Assembly: GCA_012932295.1 (NCBI GenBank)
Contig: JAAONU010000009.1
Coordinates: 2,802,197-2,866,196, forward strand
DNA length: 64,000 nucleotides
Direction of reading: 5' to 3'
Origin: Cyclina sinensis
Lineage: Eukaryota > Mollusca > Bivalvia > Venerida > Veneridae
The notes beneath the pieces are model-generated. The model was given only the letters and a program-made list of their open reading frames with translations. It had not been told where the DNA came from and did not search any database. Below, piece by piece: positions 10,960-23,307 of this stretch (position 1 is the stretch's first letter; each line of letters opens with the position of its first letter). The translations under genes and the position numbers were made by a program.

Positions 10960-12870
10960 CCGTGCTTTCATACCTACCATCCTGTCCACCTTCTTATCAA
11001 CCTTCCATCAGATATTATTGAAAATCAGCTGTCAGGGCGATTTCCTTTGATCGTAGAGTCCTCGGAAACGATGTCTATAAAATTGAACAAAACTAAGAAA
11101 AATATGGGGACTATCAGTCTTTAAAGCAGTTCGTTCAAAGTTGGGTCATTGACTAAGAATTTTTTTTACTGTCTGTGTATATTACTTCTATCAATAGCCA
11201 TCTCCAGACGCATTTTCACCCAGTGCAAACTTTCGAGATAGTAAAAAAATGGGTAGATTCTCCATCATAGGCTATAGCGTTACGAACGGTATAAAACCTA
11301 TATTTAAAATTTCTGTTTTCGTTTGCCGTCACATGACTGTTCACTTTCACCTTCCGTGCATGCGCTCACATGGTATTGGACCAAAAACCATAGGTATTTG
11401 TTTCATGGATAAATGCCCCCGAACCACTATATAACCAAAACAACAAGAAAGAGTCTCTTTACTTTACTTCAAACATGATTTAAATTATTCCTCAAAACAT
11501 CGTTGACGTTGCCATAATCTATCGAAAATGAAAGTATGTCAGCTGAATCGAGTTCATCTATAGGATCCGTTATAAAACATAAGTCTTCGGTTTATTTTTA
11601 CAATAAATTTGATTCTCTACTGAGATATTTAGATTCATGTTGTTTAACAATATAATGTCTAATTTCTATTTATTCCGTCGTGGTATCATGAATAGTTTTG
11701 TACGAAAGCGATGAAATTCATTTGAGAGATTCGGGAGGTGCGGTGGAAAAATGTTTTAACTCTGAATGGAGTTTTTGATTACTATATTTAGAACAAAAAA
11801 AAGATTAAAATATCAGTGGCAATAAGAGTTACATTGTATCTGCCAGCTTAAAGTACAAACAGTAAAATGACCCTTAGATTCAATCATTCTTGTTATATAG
11901 TGGTTCGGAATATTTATCTATAAAACGGATGCATGTACCTTTTCTTTTTTTTTGGCCAGAAAATACTGGCTTCCCCGACAATAAGGATGGAGAGTAGAAA
12001 ATAACTTCTTTTTTTTTTAAATTCTACCGTTCAACTGGGAACGAGCTGCTTTAATAGATAAGAATAGATATATGCAAATCTTTCTCGTAGCAATTTCATT
12101 GATTGAAACCTAATGTATTTAAGTATTGGAAAACAAACAGTGGGTATTGTCACAATGGAAAAATATCCCTGGTATGTGTGTTCGGATGTTAGGATTTCAG
12201 TATCTTCTTATTGGTAAACATAATTATTTTAAAGCTTACATGTTTTTATTTATTTAAGTTATAAATTTGTTTCTTTATTACGTTTAAGGAGTATTATGCA
12301 ACACTTAGTAGAATAATTCTTTTAACAGAGACGTATTTTTTTCTTTTCTTTTGTTTATTTTATTTTTTTTTTTTTTGCTTTGGTCCTTTCACTAATACAC
12401 TATGTTCCAATGCATACGAAGGTAAAAAAAACTTTTGAATGCTTCTTTTATACTTGCAATATGTATTTAGATTTAAATGATTTTGATGTTTATCACAAGA
12501 TTTATATCATAAGATGCGGGTCAAGGTCATTATTTACTTGTATATAAAACATTTAAACATTACACTGACAATTTCAAATATTTTCAGATTTTTCTGTTTA
12601 TATTATGCGTGAAAGAAAAACTTCCAAACTGCGAATGATTACTGATAAAAATAGAATAATCACATTTCAGGTGTTAAACATGTTCACACAACTGTAAGGT
12701 AATACCTAATCCTTTGTTTGGATGGTAAAACAAGTATGCCCAGTGTATGTACCACTATTTGATGCTTAATTTTAGCTGAAGCTCTAACAGATGTTTTTCT
12801 CTAAGATCTCGGCTCTGAACGTTGCTTTCCGTTGCAAATTGAACAGGTATGGTATTTTTCATCAATATAT
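10960..12870 (+). repeat. Old direct duplication, copy 2 (with inserted segment)
   Basis: The first part (10960-11110) matches 10130-10260 and the rest (12245-12860) matches 10320-10900. The intervening 11120-12240 has no counterpart in copy 1, so about 1.1 kb was inserted here or deleted from copy 1. Nothing in the extra segment is recognisable. Confidence 0.65.
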
Positions 12871-13689
12871 TTGGTCGTAAAGAAAGTCAGTGATAGGACA
12901 GGCTTTATTGCACGTTATTAATATTAGTATTTCTTAGCTGTTTCTGTTCAGTTGACCGGATGAATGTTCATTCAGTTTTGTCTGCTCATATGTATTTCAG
13001 TTTATTATCTCGTATTTCGTTGAAGTAACCTTGAACACAAATACTAAAATTCTAAAAACATTACGACTGTGCTTTTATAATTCAAATGCATTTTAAGTTT
13101 AATTGGATGAGAAAATACCATTTTTTGCATTATTTTCATTTAAATCGCCAAATAATTCTATTTACAAAATTAATAACCATGCACACATTATCTCTACAAA
13201 TACTTTTTTACGCAACACTCACTTACTTACTAACTAACTTGATATTAAATGATTTGGTTTTCACTATGTATTAATAGGTAATATTTACCAAACTACAGTA
13301 CTTCTGTTGTAAACCCTGCTCGGCATGTATAAATAAAAAAATACTTAAAAGTAAAAGCGAGTTATTCCTAAAACATTACTGAAGTTGTTGAATTTAGAAT
13401 TCATAGACACTCATGAACCTTATTTTGAGCAATTTTACTTCTTTCCTTTTTTCTTTCTTTCTTGTCAATTTATTTTTTTTTATTTTTTTATTTTTTTTTT
13501 TTTGCAATAAAACATGATTTGCTGTTTAGGGTAAAGCATTTACCAAACTGCTAAGGATGTTTGTACGAATTATGAAAGAAACGCGAGAAAGAAAGATGAA
13601 CATTGCCATATCTTAGAACCACAGCATTTGTATTAGAAGTCGTGAGCAAGCCATTTTAAACATCGCATATTTACCTATTACGTCATTTG
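12871..13689. other. No gene seen
   Basis: AT-rich sequence with a long T-rich pyrimidine tract at about 13436-13504. No coding frame or repeat relation was found. Confidence 0.5.
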
Positions 13690-13990
13690 ACCATATTCCA
13701 AACTGTCTGACGTCACTGTCAGTCATATTGTTTCATATGACCAAAGTTTCATGATTAAAACCATAACAACAAAGTACTACTGTGCATGTACCTTTTGAAG
13801 TTTCAAAGAAAATAATTTTCCTTCAATATCTCTAATCACTTAGGCGGATATGTTTGCTCAATTAACAACCTTTTTAGTTCCCGTTGGGGAAAAGTCTACC
13901 ATCCTTCAAGTATATACCTTAAACCGTATCAGAGATATACAACATTTTGCGTTATAAAGCTGAAGGTTCTTATTTATGACGTCAGATGAA
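13690..13990 (+). repeat. Dispersed repeat family R1, copy 2
   Basis: Contains CTGACGTCACTGTCAGTCATAT, a GTACTACTGTGCATGT block, AAGAAAATAATTTTCC and CACTTAGGCGGAT, matching the order in copies 1 and 3. It is more diverged than copy 1 and lacks the AATAAGAA end. Confidence 0.6.
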
Positions 13991-14229
13991 ATCCATCAGT
14001 GAAACCAGGGTCAAGCATGTTTAATGTTCTTCTATATATATTTAAGATTTACCAACATACAACAAGTTATTTAATTTGACAAACATCTGAAAATCGGCAA
14101 AAATGACGTCGTGGTTCTCCGTCTCTGACGTCATACAGGTTAGACAGAGGAAGAGGAAATGCAAACTCAATCTATAAAAGGTACAGTTAATAAAGCGGTG
14201 TAAGTTTCAAAATCTCAGTCTGGCAAGTG

Positions 14230-14600
14230 TGACTAAAATATGGAAAACAACGTTGTGATTGCACTGGCGGCCATATTATTTGATGACTAAAACTTCTAAG
14301 CTATAAAGTGCAAGGACTACGTGCCTGTCAAAATTCATGCTTGTAATTCCTCTGATTTCTGAAAAAAAAATCCTCAAAATTTTTCAAATGGCTTTGACGG
14401 CTTTGTATTGTCACGTGACCATCTGGACAGCTAACATTGAGGAAAGTTATCAATATCTACTATCCTACAAAATTACAGATGTTCATCTTCAGCCGTTTAG
14501 GCTTGTGTGTGCCAAGTATCTCGTCTGATAATAAGAATAAGACGAACAGACAAAAAAAACCCCAATAAAACAGAATCAATAAACAGAATAGTTTTATTGC
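14230..14600 (+). repeat. Dispersed repeat family R1, copy 3
   Basis: Shares GGCCATATTATTTGATG, CAAGGACTACGTG, AAATTCATGC, CAGCCGTTTAGG and GATAATAAGAATAAG with copy 1. It lies only a few hundred bases from copy 2 in the same orientation. Confidence 0.65.
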
Positions 14601-14769
14601 TTCAAACTTGTTTCAGTTTCAAGCAAAAACAAGTTATATTACGACAGGAAACATGTAAGATTTTTCAACGTGAGGTATTTCAAATTTAACAGCAAGATTT
14701 AAAAGGCTATATTTCTACTGTTTTTCTTTAATTTATTTTTCGGGTTTGGTGTTCATGTCAAAAATCAAA

Positions 14770-15470
14770 TATACTGTACGTGTATTTGAATTCGCGGAGG
14801 CATATTTTCGCGGAAAGGTCCATTTCGGGGGTCTATACAAATATTCGCGCTATTCTGAATTCGCGGAGGTGACTGCCGAAAATCAAAAAATCGCGTAGAC
14901 CGCTCAGGTTAAAAAATAAGGGAAATTACTCTTACAAGATTTTGGAATGGTGTAAAAAACGGAAGAATGCAGACGATTTTACAAATCAAAATACAATGTA
15001 TAGCGGTAGGAGTAGGCACTGGTTTTTACAAACAGCTTTAGTTCATTTTACATATTAATTTTCACTGTAATCATCGTGGGAGTTCACAGTTATTTTCAAT
15101 ACCTGGTGTCAAACAATACGCTATTGTACGGAACAAAGACATTGTCTAGCGGACAGATTATGGCAAACAAAAGAATGCCCGTTAACGTGCATGATTTTTC
15201 AAAGTTTTACAAGGTTTCACACTGCACCGAATGAGACCTTAATCTTTTCAACTATCAGTAACGTTATACAGCATTTTCGTAAGTACTGAAAGTGTATATC
15301 ACACTGATATACATTGTTCTACAGAAGCGCGAAAATATGACTATTTAAAAATTATAAGTGTAGAAATATTCGCGCTAAACATGAATTCGCGGGTTGAATG
15401 TCACCGCGAAGATCGCGAAAATTTGAAGCCCGCGAATATTTATACACATATAGTAGACATATACTGTATA
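14770..15470. mobile_element. CGCG-rich inverted-repeat element (MITE-like)
   Basis: The left end has ATACTGTACGTGTATTTG, GAATTCGCGG, TTTTCGCGG and ATTCGCGC. The right end carries the same blocks inverted (ATTCGCGC, GAATTCGCGGG, TCGCGAAAA, CGCGAATAT, then ATATACTGTAT). These imperfect subterminal inverted repeats enclose about 400 bp without coding capacity. The TTCGCGG clusters contrast with the AT-rich surroundings. No target duplication was identified. Confidence 0.6.
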
Positions 15471-16619
15471 CAAACTTCATATCTGTAAAAGAAGTCACTG
15501 ACCTATCCAAGCTATGATGTAATATTCTCTAGGTATTTTTATGAGAACTCAAACAGTTTCAATGAAGTCAATACTTTTTAATGACATTTTTTTTGGTTAT
15601 GCAGTAAAAAATGTTCAGTTTACCGTTTGGTGTAATGTGACGTACTTGATTGAAGGCTCACCGAAATCTGACGGGCATTTGAACAGCGGATACTAAATGT
15701 CAGATAAGTCCGCCTATGAGCTCACGTGGTAAAATAATAATACTGACTCCTTGTCCCCAACCCCAACGTTTCTTCTTTTTTATTTCTTGTTTATTTCTTT
15801 TTCTCATCGCAAGTACGAGGCTCTTAAGAAAATTACATTCTGCAGTCAATAAATTTATGAAACTAAATACGCAAATTTGTCAGCAATCAGCCAGTTTTCC
15901 AATGCGAATTGGATTGTAAATCTAAGTTTGATATCTATAAAAACATAATCTTAAAAGATGTCTCCATTTTCACCTATATATTTAACATGACAGTCTCCTG
16001 AAATATTTCCTATACATGTAAAATAAAAATAAAAAGACAGGCCGGAGTCCAAATGGGCACTTCCACTTTTGCAATGCAATGAAAGCTTCCTTCTGTTGAC
16101 GGACTCATAAGGCTGGGACTCTGCTTCCCGTTTCTTCCACATAACTCAGAAATCGAATGACGAAGCTTGTGGAGTATAATTTCCACATATGCATATTTCC
16201 AAATTTGATTGAAATGTGTATTAGGAATGGAAATGGATCACAACATTTAGAACACAAGTTTCAAATGTGTAATTGGTGCATTTCACTTATTTCTGTAACA
16301 TCGGAAGACGAAATCGTTGAATTCATCCATCGAATTTCTCTTTCCATTGACTGGACATCTTTCCAAACTGTTATCAACAAGTCCAAAATCCAATACACGG
16401 TCGAAGTTGTGATTCGTTCTTAGTCTCTGTGCTGTTGGCAAACTTGGAAGAAAGTTTTTGTGGGTTTCAACGTGTAAGTAGATAAGAACGCTACGTTGAA
16501 AGTTGTCTGAATCTATGAAAATATATGTTTATTTTTTTTAGTTTGAAACGAAACGAAAAGCTCTTCTAATATACAACTGGTTTAACTATAATGCTTTGAA
16601 TTAAAAAGTAAAGTAACAA
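15471..16619. other. No convincing gene
   Basis: Two short frames (15951-16142 minus, 63 codons; 16157-16423 plus, 88 codons) have fairly balanced codon use but no recognised domain and no clear splice sites. I leave them unassigned. Confidence 0.4.
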
Positions 16620-17240
16620 GAGGGCCTTTAGTTGATGATCCAAGCAAAATGCATGACTATTTAGCAGATTTTTTAGTTTTTCTGTACAAGTTTATATGAA
16701 GCAAGAAGATTTTTATTTGTCCGTATATATGCCTATTCGGACCGTCCCTGAACCAAATAAACCAAATTCTTTTCTAAATAATTCTATGTAATGACTAGGT
16801 CCGGCCAAATTTTAACCATATGGCCATAATTTAAACAAATTTAGTATTGGTTCGGTAGTTCCTATTACATACCAAATAACTTAACTGTAGACCTTGTGGT
16901 TACTGACAACAACAACAACAAAAAAACAACACTTTTTGGTATATAAGTCTATAAAATATATATAAGTGTACGGCTAATTTAAACTCGGATGTCATAATTT
17001 GAACAAAATTGATAGACCTTCTATAACAATTCTACATACTAAATACCAAAGCTCTTGCCCTTGCAATTTCGGAATTAAAAGATTTGTAAAGTTGTCACGT
17101 TTAAAGTCTATATTTAGCTCCTGTCACCCAAATGGACTGACACCATTTGAATAACCTATATAGAGATTTATGCAAGAAAGATCGTACACAATTTTTAACA
17201 AATTTGGCAAAGTGGTTTCAAAGGAGATGTCCTTTGAAAG
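16620..17240 (+). repeat. Tandem cassette with 150-170 bp unit
   Basis: Diverged copies of one unit start near 16823, 16992 and 17142. Each has a CATAATTT/CATTTGAAY block, an ACATACYAAATA block or its equivalent, and a following CTTG or AAAG block. A short (CAA)n tract lies at 16905-16925. The structure resembles bivalve elements with a nucleosome-length tandem core. Confidence 0.5.
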
Positions 17241-18448
17241 AACGTGCTTAAGTCAGCGTATAAAACTCATTTATTAAAACAAAGATAAGCCCTGTTCCCT
17301 GATTCTTCTATAAATATTTCCATGTTAAATAATGAAACATTTATAAAAATCTATTCTAACCATTTTATATGAATTAACAATTGGAAACTAGTACATAGTC
17401 CCGTTTTTCATATCACGTGAATCAACTGTAGAGATTATGACGGATTTTCCTTTCGCTAATATTGAATATAGTCCTAACTTTTCCATAAATTTGCTATTGT
17501 ACAGTATGGAATGGGGGCTCTGTGCTAGTTTCCGTGCCTTTAAAACAGAGCTTAATATAAGAAAAAATGAAAACCCTTTAGAATTTACGCAGTGAGAATA
17601 AAGAGGGATTTCCTATTATTGCTGTTATTGTAAAGTCAAAAAATAATGGTAGGGAAAGATATTTAAACCTTTCGGGAAAGTTAATTTACATGTTATTTTG
17701 ATAAATTTAAACAGAAGATTTTCTCGTTGGTTTTTACTGGCACTAAAAAATCTATCAAATAGTGGAGGTCCCCAAGGCCTTTCCGAAATAAATACCTGAA
17801 TTAACTAATTTTTGTACCGCCTCCAGTTTGTCATCACACCTGTCATGCATTTTTTGCAACAAAAGAACTCTTGGATAATTCTTTATGCAGTCCTCCTTCG
17901 ATTCAACATGTTGTACGTAAATACAACTATGAACACGTCCCCTGAATAAAAGCTGAATTCTTCCGTTGATTTTGTAGAATATGGGTCTAGTAAGTAAACT
18001 TTCCGAAATGAAATAGTGAAGAAATTTAATAATGATTCTGTATCAAACCAATCAATATTTAAATCAACTACTTCCCATATTCAAATCAGTTTGTTCCGGT
18101 AACAAAATGGAAGCATGTATTTTGGACACATTCATTCGCACAATAAGCAGAGGGTTTTGTTTGCTTCCTGATGATATGTATCACTTCAAGACAAGATCTA
18201 TTTAATATCCAGTGAAGGCGAACACCTATTACCTATTTCATGCTTAGAAGAAGTCTAAGGCGGTAAATGGAGTTCAAGGTAACCCGCCATTTTAAATGGA
18301 GTTATAAATGTGAGAATTTTCAGAACTGTTTGTGCGCAACGGTATTTATATTTTGATTGAAAAAATGATTCAGTTTTTCGACTTATGACATTTATTTTTT
18401 TTTTCTTTCCAGCAAATTTATTGTTACACCAATCGTTTCTGTTTTATA
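17241..18448. other. No gene seen
   Basis: AT-rich sequence without a supported coding frame or recognisable repeat. It forms the left flank of the hAT element. Confidence 0.5.
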
Positions 18449-18456
18449 GATATTTT

Positions 18457-19610
18457 TAGGGATGTCAACGACTACCTAAATCGGTATCCGGATATCCGTA
18501 TAGACTATTCGGATACTATCCGGATACTCGTATAAAATCGACGACTATACGACCTCAATGTTCCAATTCCTATGCCAAACATTACATTTGACGTCTGTTT
18601 TAGATATTGTTCCGGTAATCCTATTACATGTGTTATGACAGTTTTACAAAAATAATAACTGTCATTACGTGTAAATAAAGTTAATAAAACAAAGACATGT
18701 TGTTTACTGTTTTTATTTTCCTCGTGTCTCTTGAAGTATATTTTCCCGCCAATACGCACGTGCGTTAAGTCTAAGTGTCTAACGAAAACAATTACCGTCC
18801 GTTTTTTTTGTTTTTGTTTTTTTTTTGGCATGGTCTGTCTTTGTTAAAAAAAACTATGTAATTTAAAAATATCATTTAAAATCACCGTAGATCAAAACGC
18901 TGTTTTATTTGTATCCTCAAGTCTATGTCACATTATCGTTTTTGTATACCGGAACATGAATTAATCAGCTTACGTGACTATGTGAGCGCCAACAAAATAA
19001 CAAAAAAAGCAATGATTTCAAATGTGTCAGAAGTTTTAAATGGGTTCAATATTTTTGAATGCTTTAGCAAAGAATGATTGTTTGACATATTAAAATTAGC
19101 AAATCGTTGATTGGATACATCATTTAAGTAATCACAATTTGATAAGACATTCTTTTGTTAGTCTTGCGTTAAAACTATCACAGACTCATTTGCGGAAGTT
19201 ACCATGAAACCCTTAACTGGCATGTTTGACACTGCTAATTGATTGACAAAGGGGTAAGATACTCTAGTACAGGTTATATAAACACCATGGATTAAAGTAA
19301 TTGCTACACAATGGGATGTCGCGTTAGGTCCCAGCAGTTTGCAAGACGAATAAACACATTAATGGCGTGCGACAGATAGACGCTTTATCAATAAACCAAT
19401 CAAGGGATATGCCGCCGGCGGTAAATAGACGCGATTATGTTTAGCGTTATGAAATTGCAAAATTTATTTTGCCTGTGTTTGAACTTCATATTAAAGTTAA
19501 ATTTCACCTTTTTTCCATTTTGTATACGAATATTCGGATACCAAATTTGTATCCGCATACCAACATAGTATCCGGATATCCGAGTACTCGGATACTCGTT
19601 GACATCCCTA
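18457..19610. mobile_element. Non-autonomous hAT element, 1154 bp
   Basis: The ends are TAGGGATGTCAACGA at 18457 and its inverse TCGTTGACATCCCTA ending at 19610. They are flanked by a perfect 8 bp direct repeat, GATATTTT (18449-18456 and 19611-19618). An 8 bp target duplication with a CA/TAGxGxTG-like terminus is diagnostic of the hAT superfamily. Both ends hold clustered CGGATA(C/T) motifs, likely subterminal transposase-binding sites. The longest internal frame (18505-18831 minus, 108 codons) is Lys/Arg-rich and not a transposase, so movement would depend on an enzyme from elsewhere. The intact duplication suggests fairly recent insertion. Confidence 0.88.
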
Positions 19611-19691
19611 GATATTTTGCTTAAACCATAACCAGCCTAATAGTATTAGTTCTTAAACACAATTCCTATTGAAAGACAAAACGTATCCGCA

Positions 19692-20690
19692 GTGCAGGAG
19701 AGTATCATTCTATTTCTCCTGAGGGAGTGCCTCATTTTCCTCCTCCTCCTCCTCAGGAAGAACTTCATTTTTCTCCTTGAATGTCTCCACTGCTTAAATG
19801 AGGGAGCTCCTCTTCCTCCACTTTGGGGTGTACCTTCTCTTCCGTCTCAAAGAGTGTCTCCTTCTCAGATAGTGCCTCCTCATCAGGAAGTTCTTCTCCT
19901 CAGTAAGTGCTTCCACCTCCTCAATAGATGCATCCTCCGCCTCATAGAGAACCTCCCACTGGAATGTCCTTCTCCTCAAACTCTGAGAGTTCTGCCTCAT
20001 CTACCCCAAGTCGTACCTTCTCCGCCTCAGAAAAAGCCTTACCCTCTCTTCAGGAGTGTATCTTCCACCGCAGGAAGGGATTGCCTCCTCCATCTCAGAG
20101 TGTGTTTCATCCTCCTCGTGGACTGTCTCCTCCTCCGTCGCAGGGAGCGCTTTCTCCTACGCCTAAGAAAGTGCCTCATCCTCTTTTTCACGGGGTGTGT
20201 CTTCCACCGCAGGAAGGGATTGCCGCTTCCTTCTCGGAGTGTGTTTCCTCCTCCTCGTGAAATATCTCCTCTTCCACCTCAAGGAGTGCCTTTTCTGCCG
20301 CTTCAGAAAGTGCCTCTTCCTCCTCTTCAGGGAGTTATCTTCCGCTGCAGGAAAAAACTGCCTCCTTCTCAGAGTATGCTTCCTCCTCCTCATGGATTGT
20401 CCCCTATTCCGCTTAAGGGAGTGCCTCCTCCTCCGCCCCAGAAAGTGCATCTTCCTCCTCTTCAGCTATTAATCTTCCGCCGCAGGAAGGGATTGGATAT
20501 TCCTTCTCAGAGTGTGCTTCTTCCTCCTTATGGATTGTCTCTTCCTCCGCTTCAGGGGAGTTCCTTTTCCTCCGCCTCAGAAAATGCCCCTTCCTCCTCT
20601 TCAGGGAGTGTATCTTTCGTCTTAGGAAGAAATTGCCTCCTCCTTCTCAAAGTGTGCATCCTATTTCTCCTACATAGAGAGTGCCTCCTT
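19692..20690. repeat. CTCC-rich higher-order tandem repeat (Pro/Leu-rich frames)
   Basis: A roughly 28 bp sub-unit (consensus near CCTCCTCCGCCTCAGRRAGTG) is organised into a larger unit. The marker TCTTCCRCCGCAGGAAGGGATTG or a variant recurs near 20061, 20200, 20338, 20473 and 20613, a spacing of 135-140 bp. One plus-strand frame stays open for 334 codons (19692-20696), and other frames on both strands are also open because stop codons are rare in such sequence. 138 bp equals 46 codons, but spacings of 139-140 bp would shift the frame between units. This is therefore better read as a minisatellite or a decayed Pro-rich coding repeat than as a functional gene. No signal peptide is evident. Confidence 0.75.
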
Positions 20691-20872
20691 TCATAGGGCC
20701 GTCCCCTTTCTTTCATTTCGCCTGCCTGGCACTATCAAATCTATATTGCAGTAAACTGAGATAAAGTTTGTAACATTCAAGCGCAACTTGATACCTGTAA
20801 AAACTGGTTTAAAAAATATACTACCGGGATTAACGTTAATCTGTGTTTATGTTTACTTGTGTTTTAAATATA

Positions 20873-21785
20873 CTCAGCCAAAATAAAAAAGTACCCATCG
20901 TACATTTCTATCTAGGTACTTAGAATTATTGTAAATTCTAATTATTTCATCTATCTGTGATAAAGAATCATTCTTTGCCGACGTGCTTTGAAAATTTGAT
21001 AATTCTTTCATTGAAAAATCGAGTGATATCACATGGGGGTCAATTTCCGAATCACACTTAATTTTGTAAGACACAACTGCATTACATGACTGGTTTAAAT
21101 TGATTTGGGAGGTATCAACCAACAAAAGAGACTGAATATTCAATGAAATGTGTCAGTATCGCATGTGTCCACCATTTTGTGCAATGCACGTTGTTATACG
21201 GCGGAGCATGCTGTTGACGTTACGCTGTATAAACGGCGCAGGTAAATTGGGCCGGCCGACTCAGCTTGTAAGGCCGCTGCAAGGTCATTAACAGTGTGTA
21301 TTGCATGATTTATACGAACACGGCGCCCTAACTCGTCCCAAATGTGTTCAATGGGATTAAGGTCGGGACTATTCGCAGGCCAGTCCAAGACATTAAATTA
21401 TTATTCGCCAAAAACTGCCTGATTATTGCGGCTGTATGTGGACGGGCATCGTCGTACATAAAGGTGATATTTGGACCATGTAACTGAATGAAAGGAAGAG
21501 CTTCCACATCAAGAACCTCACTTATGTAAGTCTGAGCATTAATGTTACCATTAATAACGATTAAGTGAGTCTTGCTACCTCCCATTATCCCACCCTACAC
21601 TAAGACTGAACCACCTCCGAAACGGTCCCGCTCAATGACGCACGCATCGGCATAACGGATAAACTCGTTCACGTCCGTCGGCATGGCTAAGGTAAAACCG
21701 AATTTCGTCGGAACACAAAATCAAATCCCAATCAGCACGTCGGAAGCGCAGGTGACGGCGGCACCAATCCAGCCTTGCATTGAAT
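20873..21785 (-). pseudogene. Tc1-type transposase remnant
   Basis: From 21785 down I read RLDWCRRHLRFRRADWD, LCSDEIRFYL (first catalytic D), DGRERVYP, YADACVIERDRFGGG, then MYDDARPHTA (second D, usually QDNARPHTA). Last come WPANSPDLNPIEHIWDELGR (third acid) and a C-terminal tail to about 21194. This is the DDE core of a Tc1 transposase, which cuts and pastes at TA sites. At least two frameshifts and one stop break it, and the N-terminal DNA-binding part beyond 21785 is missing. The sequence TACTCAGCCAAAATAAAAAA at about 20872-20891 resembles a Tc1-type terminal inverted repeat and probably marks the 3' end; no matching 5' end was found. Confidence 0.85.
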
Positions 21786-21934
21786 ATATTGAGGGATCAC
21801 TAAGCGCATTTCTTTCCATACTTTACAAAAATGATAAATGATGCGTTTCTTTTTTAATGAAACATTCTTCATTTCACCATAAAATTCGCTATTTGTTCTT
21901 AATTTCACAAATACAGTTCACAAATATGCTCGAT

Positions 21935-22150
21935 AGAAAAGGCAAAATGAAAAACAGATTTTGCGTTTTTCTAAATATTGGCATACCAAGCAATGATCTT
22001 CAATGTCAGTGTTGTATTACTTTCTATATTTTATTGAGGGTATGGTATTATGACATAAAATGGTTACTTCAGTGTTTTCCTGAAAACGCATATTATGTAA
22101 TACCTTCCATTTTTACATTGCAAATGGCCGCCGAAAAATCGTTCAAAAAC
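21935..22150 (+). repeat. Dispersed repeat pair R2, copy 1
   Basis: Matches 24240-24445 in the same orientation: AAATGAAAAACAGATTTTGC, GGTTACTTCAGTGTTTTC, then CCTTCCATTTTTACATTGC and AAATGGCCGC. Similarity is high at both ends and lower in the middle. Confidence 0.75.
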
Positions 22151-23307
22151 ACTCTCTCTAAAAACATGAAATGATTGAATTATGTTGTTGAACTTTTATT
22201 CAAAGCAAACAGTTAACTATATCTAACGCGATATTAGAAAAATTAAAGGTGACCTCGAAAAACTGTTTGAGAAAAATCCCTTATAGGCGATCCAGTTGAA
22301 GCAATAAAAATGTATCTTACGGAAAGAACTTTAAGGTTAGACGCTATATACATCGAGAAGACACACAAATATGCTGGTACCATGATACTATATTCACCAC
22401 TATTGTTAATGTTTTATGATTTGTTTGTTTCATTTTTCATGTAACGTGATGTCCTATGGTTTCCATACACTTTCATTAAGCAATGTCTAAATGTAGATGT
22501 TGGCAGCTTTGCATCCCTGAATCAAATGAAAATGTTGTAAATAAACAATAAAACTATTATTTAATATGAATTCAGCTGAAACCCGCTTGGATAATATGCG
22601 TCTTTAAATATAAACGACTTTTGCAGCTATGTTTCCCCCCTTACATGTTGCATAACCAGTTTAGATAAAATGTATGTTCTATGTAAATGGTAAAAGAAAT
22701 AAAATGTTTGAACAATAATGGTTCCTTATTAACTTATGATTACGGCTCGTCTTTTTTTTTTTCAAATCAAATATCTAATTTCGGTCCAAAATGAGTGTTT
22801 CACATTTGGAATATTTTTCATAATACATTTTAGTTTTTGAGTATAACAGATGTAGAAATACAGATCGCGTTGACTGTTACACATACAATTCGGGATGATT
22901 TGGATGTTATCCATTCAATAAAGACAAACATTAAGTATAGAGACGGCAAGAAACTTCTGAGTTACTTTCAGTAACCGAAATAATTCATTTACAATTTTAA
23001 TGAAAATGATGAAACAATACTTCCTGTTATGATAAACTAAGATGTTTTTTTTTCTTATGTTTGATGGATTCCTTACTGCTGAAATAAAGCGTCAAGAAAT
23101 CTGAATGGGGTCTTCACATTTGAACGGTCGTGTTATTGGGACATGTTTTAGTGTCACTTTCATGTGCATTTTATCGTTAGAATTCTTGTTCATTTTGTAA
23201 AACCATTTAAATGAATGGTAGGGAATAAGTTTACAAAATAAACATAAATTTAGTGATTAAATAGTCATTATATATCGAGTAAAAATCTTGATGTATATGA
23301 AACATAC
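22151..23307. other. No gene seen
   Basis: AT-rich non-coding sequence. It would include the downstream intron of the candidate exon at 23308-23464 if that gene model is right. Confidence 0.45.

Noticed and set aside
18505..18831. 108-codon ORF inside the hAT element
   Set aside because: Lys/Arg-rich with no hAT dimerisation or catalytic motifs; it overlaps the subterminal repeats.
19794..20450. Arg-rich minus-strand frames (19794-20000, 20163-20450) and alternate plus frames in the CTCC repeat
   Set aside because: They are shadows of the low-stop tandem repeat; several frames on both strands are open at once.
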